Below, one piece after another: positions 5,155-7,415 of a stretch of DNA of 7,415 nt. The stretch is taken from assembly GCA_030019325.1 (NCBI GenBank), contig JASEFB010000090.1, forward strand, positions 1 through 7,415. Reading direction: 5' to 3'. The notes below the pieces were generated by a model. It was not told the DNA's origin. It ran no database searches and saw nothing but the letters and a program-made list of their open reading frames with translations. Position numbers and translations under genes: made by a program. Numbering within the stretch: the first letter of the stretch is position 1; each line of letters begins with the position of its first letter. This DNA is from an archaeon (GTDB lineage Archaea; Halobacteriota; Syntropharchaeia; Alkanophagales; Methanospirareceae).

Positions 5155-5724
5155 CAAATATTTTAGTGCCGCCCTCGCTACTATCCGTGCAACCCTCAAG
5201 GGCTCTGGCACTTTACCATGCGCGGTGAACTTTTTAAGCACAGCACCAGCGTCGGCATCATCAATCCCTAAAGAGCGTATCAAGACCTCAAAATGGTCAT
5301 GTAATCTTACCAGGACACGGTCACCAAGCCTCTTATACACTTCAAGCCGTGAATCTCGCTCGCTCGCTTCAAAATGTTTGGCTATATGCTCTTCCAAACC
5401 CTCGGATTCTTCATACGTCACGCAGATGAGTGGAATCTGCAGCCGGTTGTAAACTTCGTGTATGTCTATGATGTTAAACCAACTGATGACACAGCCATTT
5501 AACATCATCACGTTGATATCATCCCGCTGCAGTGATTCGAAGAGGTGCACTACCCCCTCGGTAGCGTCCATCCCCCCTACGGTTATATACGTGAAACCGG
5601 CACCATCTATAATAAAATCGGAACGCATAACGATGCCCGCAAGCACTGACTTTTCCTGTCCTCGCCTGAAGCTTTCTGCAACACCCAGTACGCGTATCCC
5701 CTTTTTATTTACATGCACTACCAT
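5146..5724 (-). CDS. DUF99 family protein (endonuclease V-like fold)
   Basis: The 192-residue protein matches the archaeal DUF99 (UPF0215) family, which is related in fold to endonuclease V and other RNase H-like nucleases but has no established function. Recognisable parts are the N-terminal KKGIRVLGVAESF (7-19), the central strand NGCVISWFNIIDIHEVYNRL (75-94), equivalent to the family's GFNVVD segment, the strand PLICVTYEE (98-106) and the C-terminal PEPLRVARIVARA (174-186). It starts by a TAATG overlap of 1 base with the upstream unknown gene, a sign of translational coupling. GGGAGG (opposite 5741-5746) is a possible but distant ribosome site. The stop codon is embedded in the shared terminator hairpin. 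Nuclease activity should not be assumed. Confidence 0.85.
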   Translation of the reverse strand: MVVHVNKKGIRVLGVAESFRRGQEKSVLAGIVMRSDFIIDGAGFTYITVGGMDATEGVVHLFESLQRDDINVMMLNGCVISWFNIIDIHEVYNRLQIPLICVTYEESEGLEEHIAKHFEASERDSRLEVYKRLGDRVLVRLHDHFEVLIRSLGIDDADAGAVLKKFTAHGKVPEPLRVARIVARAALKYLAV

Positions 5725-6236
5725 TACAGATACGGAATTTCCTCCCGCTCTTTTTGCTCTTTATATCTCCTCCTGAACACAGGGTCACTCCTTCCCATCC
5801 GCTCTATCTCTCTGTCCAATTTCTCATCCAGTTTCACCTGCTCTTTTGAGATATATTCCTTGCAGAGCGTATAGGAGGAATCAGAGGAGTATTGCTGAAT
5901 ACCCGCCATTATGATAGCTAAATCGGCTTTCTGAGGGGAAATCAGACCGAAAGGGACTGGGGCACCTTTTCCCATCAGCTCTCTTATCTCATCATCTATC
6001 TTTCCTACTTCCAAACCAAATCCTATCGCCTCATTGCGCCCGGTCTGCTCAAATTTGAGCTGCCATAGATGCTCAGGGTCGGAGATGAGCATGTCATACC
6101 GTCCTTTGGGATTTCGTCCCGTGAGCACTCTCCAATCTTGCTTATCCTTGCTTTTGTCCCATTTCTCTTTTAATGCCCGTGTTATATCTCCAGAAGCCTG
6201 TAGCCCCATTTCGTCAGCCTCACTTGCATATAGCAT
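5724..6236 (-). CDS. Uncharacterised soluble protein coupled to DUF99
   Basis: I do not recognise the family. The 170-residue product has no signal peptide or membrane segment, a mixed alpha/beta middle (about 45-110) and a very charged C-terminal helix (131-170, rich in K, E and R). In the middle, YDMLI (Asp48) is followed ten residues later by WQLKFEQ (Gln59-x-Lys61). This loosely resembles a PD-(D/E)XK nuclease core with a Gln variant, a weak pattern that should not be used as an assignment. Its stop overlaps the DUF99 start (TAATG), so the two are translated together. The ATG at 6209 (Met10) may be the true start: it has GTGAGG 8 bases upstream, while the ATG at 6236 has no ribosome site and lies too close to the TATA box at 6244-6251. 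That would give 161 residues. Confidence 0.75.
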   Translation of the reverse strand: MLYASEADEMGLQASGDITRALKEKWDKSKDKQDWRVLTGRNPKGRYDMLISDPEHLWQLKFEQTGRNEAIGFGLEVGKIDDEIRELMGKGAPVPFGLISPQKADLAIIMAGIQQYSSDSSYTLCKEYISKEQVKLDEKLDREIERMGRSDPVFRRRYKEQKEREEIPYL

Positions 6237-6243
6237 TTATAAC

Positions 6244-6251
6244 CATATAAA
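6244..6251 (-). promoter_or_regulatory. TATA box of the unknown-DUF99 operon
   Basis: On the minus strand TTTATATG predicts a transcript start near 6220-6225. That lies downstream of the ATG at 6236 but upstream of the ATG at 6209, which supports the shorter start. The same AT-rich patch reads ATATAAAT on the plus strand and could also drive cobY with a leader of about 60 bases. Confidence 0.45.
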
Positions 6252-6297
6252 TTTTCTTTTCCGAAAACGCTTTTCTTTTCTACGAAGCTTTTTTTGG

Positions 6298-6320
6298 TAA
6301 AACTTTTTCTAAAAGTTTTA
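6298..6320. repeat. Perfect 10-bp inverted repeat before cobY
   Basis: TAAAACTTTT (6298-6307) and AAAAGTTTTA (6311-6320) are exact reverse complements around TCT. It lies 14 bases before the cobY ATG. As RNA it would form a weak all-AU-rich hairpin; as DNA it could bind a dimeric protein. Confidence 0.8.
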
Positions 6321-6337
6321 AAGAAAAGGGTTTAATG
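6309..6337. repeat. Short AT-rich element, copy 2 (also near 1358)
   Basis: CTAAAAGTTTTAAAG (6309-6323) followed by AAAAGGGTTTAATG (6324-6337) repeats the two words found at 1358-1399 in the same order. Here the second word runs into the cobY start codon, and AAGGG could act as its weak ribosome site. Confidence 0.4.
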
Positions 6338-6922
6338 ATCGCAATAATACTCGCTGGCGGGGAAAGCAGCAGGATGAGAGGAATAAGCGCCGAGAGTAGA
6401 GAAAAGGCACTTATAACGATAGCTAGACGTGGAAACCAGAAACGGCTCTTAGATCTAGTTGTAGAAAGCGTGCAAGAATCAAAGGTGGAGGATTTTTCCG
6501 TGGCTATCACCAAAAATACGCCAAAAACCGAGGAATATTGCAAGAGCGTTGGTTATAAAACCGTGGAGACACCAGGGAAAGGGTATCATGAAGATTTGCA
6601 CTATTTGCTCCGCAGCTATCCAGAATTCGTATCCGTTGCCTGTGATATTCCGTTTTCAAGAAAAGAGCATATTAATGCGATAATAGACGCTTACCTCGCG
6701 CACCGTATCAGTATCACCGGTGCTGTTCCCTTAGCCATAATGCCAAAAGGGATAACGCCGAGCTACACGTTTGAGCACGGAGGTAAAAAACTCGTTTCTT
6801 GTGGCATCAACGTGGTCACGAATTCAGAGGATTCGGTACCGTTTATATTTGATGATCCCCTGCTTGCCATCAATGTAAATACCGCTGAGGAGTTGAGGGT
6901 GGCACGGAGCGTGGTAGAATAA
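6335..6922 (+). CDS. cobY: Adenosylcobinamide-phosphate guanylyltransferase CobY
   Basis: CobY transfers GMP from GTP to adenosylcobinamide phosphate, giving adenosylcobinamide-GDP, in late cobalamin (B12) synthesis. It is the archaeal, non-homologous replacement for bacterial CobU. The 195-residue length matches known CobY. Visible nucleotidyltransferase motifs are LAGGESSRM (6-14) with the family lysine in EKAL (23-26), NTPKTEEY (61-68), TPGKGYHEDL (79-88), the metal-site-like CDIPF (103-107), GINVV (157-161) and NVNTAEEL (180-187). NTPKT, GKGY and GINVV distinguish it from MobA- or GlmU-like relatives. No other cobalamin gene lies in the window. It is convergent with the CoA-binding gene, 8 bases away. 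The start at 6335 is forced by the closeness of the LAGG motif to the N-terminus. Confidence 0.9.
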   Translation: MIAIILAGGESSRMRGISAESREKALITIARRGNQKRLLDLVVESVQESKVEDFSVAITKNTPKTEEYCKSVGYKTVETPGKGYHEDLHYLLRSYPEFVSVACDIPFSRKEHINAIIDAYLAHRISITGAVPLAIMPKGITPSYTFEHGGKKLVSCGINVVTNSEDSVPFIFDDPLLAINVNTAEELRVARSVVE

Positions 6923-6930
6923 TATCTCCT

Positions 6931-7332
6931 CTATTCCCTCCTCTTCACCATCACACACATATCATGCACTACTTTTATATTGTTTCGTCTGCAAAAATCT
7001 ATCGCCTTCTCAGATTCAGAGCCGGGCTGCATCCATATCCGTTCTATTCCCAGCCCCTTGCATTCCTCAACGATCTTTTCGGTAACAGCTGGCGGAACGA
7101 CGGTATCAACGACATCGGGTTTTTCGGGCAGCTCGCTGAGAGAATGATAGCATACGTCGCCTAAGACTTTGTTGATATGGGGATTCACGGGATAGACGGT
7201 ATAACCCGCTTCTTTCAAGTCCTTATAGACCTGATGCCCATACTTCTCAGGGTTGCTTGAAACGCCAACGACGGCGAAAACGTTCCCTTTCTTTAGAAAA
7301 TCCTTTATCAGGTTTGTATTCATTTTACACAC
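6931..7332 (-). CDS. CoA-binding domain protein (YccU-like)
   Basis: The 130-133 residue protein is a single Rossmann domain of the CoA_binding_2 type, related to the CoA-binding domain of succinyl-CoA synthetase alpha and acyl-CoA synthetases. Signatures are VFAVVGVSSNPEKYGHQV (18-35), with the G-S-x-x-P-x-K-x-G pattern, YPVNP (47-51), DVVDTVVPP (73-81) and the MQPGSESEKA segment (101-110). It lacks a ligase partner domain, so a catalytic role is not expected; CoA or nucleotide binding is inferred from the family. The first codon at 7332 is GTG; the ATG at 7323 (third residue after it) is an equally good or better start. Neither has a strong ribosome site. It is convergent with cobY. Confidence 0.88.
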   Translation of the reverse strand: MCKMNTNLIKDFLKKGNVFAVVGVSSNPEKYGHQVYKDLKEAGYTVYPVNPHINKVLGDVCYHSLSELPEKPDVVDTVVPPAVTEKIVEECKGLGIERIWMQPGSESEKAIDFCRRNNIKVVHDMCVMVKRRE

Positions 7333-7358
7333 TTTTATTTAGTATCTCTCTTTGAAAT

Positions 7359-7368
7359 GTTTATAGTC
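7359..7368 (-). promoter_or_regulatory. TATA-like box of the CoA-binding gene
   Basis: On the minus strand ACTATAAACA is centred near 7363, predicting a start near 7338. That would place the transcript just upstream of both candidate start codons (GTG 7332, ATG 7323). The remaining bases to 7415 show no recognisable gene. Confidence 0.4.
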
Positions 7369-7415
7369 ATTCCGAGAAATTTATGCGATAATTGCTAGCA
7401 CACGGGCTCCGAATG

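Noticed and set aside
5075..5155. Telomere-like GGTTTAG/GGGTTAG words
   Set aside because: A few irregular words in a convergent spacer, better explained as part of a terminator hairpin.
5225..5776. Plus-strand frames opposite DUF99 and its partner
   Set aside because: Opposite two coupled genes with family support and no own start signals or motifs.
6237..6334. Cobalamin riboswitch before cobY
   Set aside because: The space is under 100 bases, AT-rich, and shows none of the conserved boxes; only a simple inverted repeat is present.
7333..7415. Possible tRNA or gene fragment at the right edge (CACGGGCTCCGAATG)
   Set aside because: No arm pairing or reading frame could be established in the few bases available.
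1..7415. CRISPR array, toxin-antitoxin pair or defence island
   Set aside because: No regularly spaced repeats and no such protein families apart from the TnpB fragment; the other genes are housekeeping.

Overview
The window looks like a chromosomal segment of a euryarchaeon. It carries ribosomal protein L21e, transcription factor B, an archaeal-type RNase HII, a DUF99 protein and CobY (the archaeal replacement for bacterial CobU). It also has a tRNA-Val without an encoded CCA end, TTTATATA-type TATA boxes and T-run terminators. The mix would fit a methanogen or anaerobic methane oxidiser (ANME-like), but that placement is inference; domain Archaea is secure.

Layout. (1) 1-878: the C-terminal part of a TnpB-type RuvC nuclease (IS200/IS605 family) that enters from the left edge. 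It is followed by a short structured spacer and the promoter of rpl21e. (2) 1015-1311: rpl21e, ending in T-runs, then a tRNA-Val(GAC) on the minus strand with its own TATA box. (3) 1522-2471, minus: a membrane protein with a long coiled coil, three further membrane helices and a C-terminal zinc-ribbon tail. The tail is thrown out of frame by a tandem 5-bp repeat. (4) 2545-5075, plus: trxB, rnhB and tfb, tightly packed. A 73-bp divergent promoter region separates them from the membrane-protein gene, and tfb appears to have its own promoter inside the end of rnhB. (5) 5146-6236, minus: an unrecognised soluble protein translationally coupled (TAATG) to a DUF99 protein, convergent with tfb across a shared hairpin. 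(6) 6335-6922, plus: cobY, preceded by a perfect 10-bp inverted repeat. (7) 6931-7332, minus: a small CoA-binding Rossmann protein. The last 83 bases hold its promoter and no recognisable gene.

Most genes are ordinary archaeal housekeeping functions: translation, transcription initiation, DNA repair/replication, redox and cofactor synthesis. No large undescribed system is evident. The best lead is the membrane protein: removing one copy of a 5-bp repeat restores a perfectly spaced double zinc ribbon, which suggests a slippage switch, a recent mutation or a sequence error. Weaker leads are a possible guide-RNA region 3' of tnpB, a sequence element shared by the rpl21e/tRNA gap and the cobY leader, and a coupled pair made of DUF99 and a protein with a faint nuclease-like signature.
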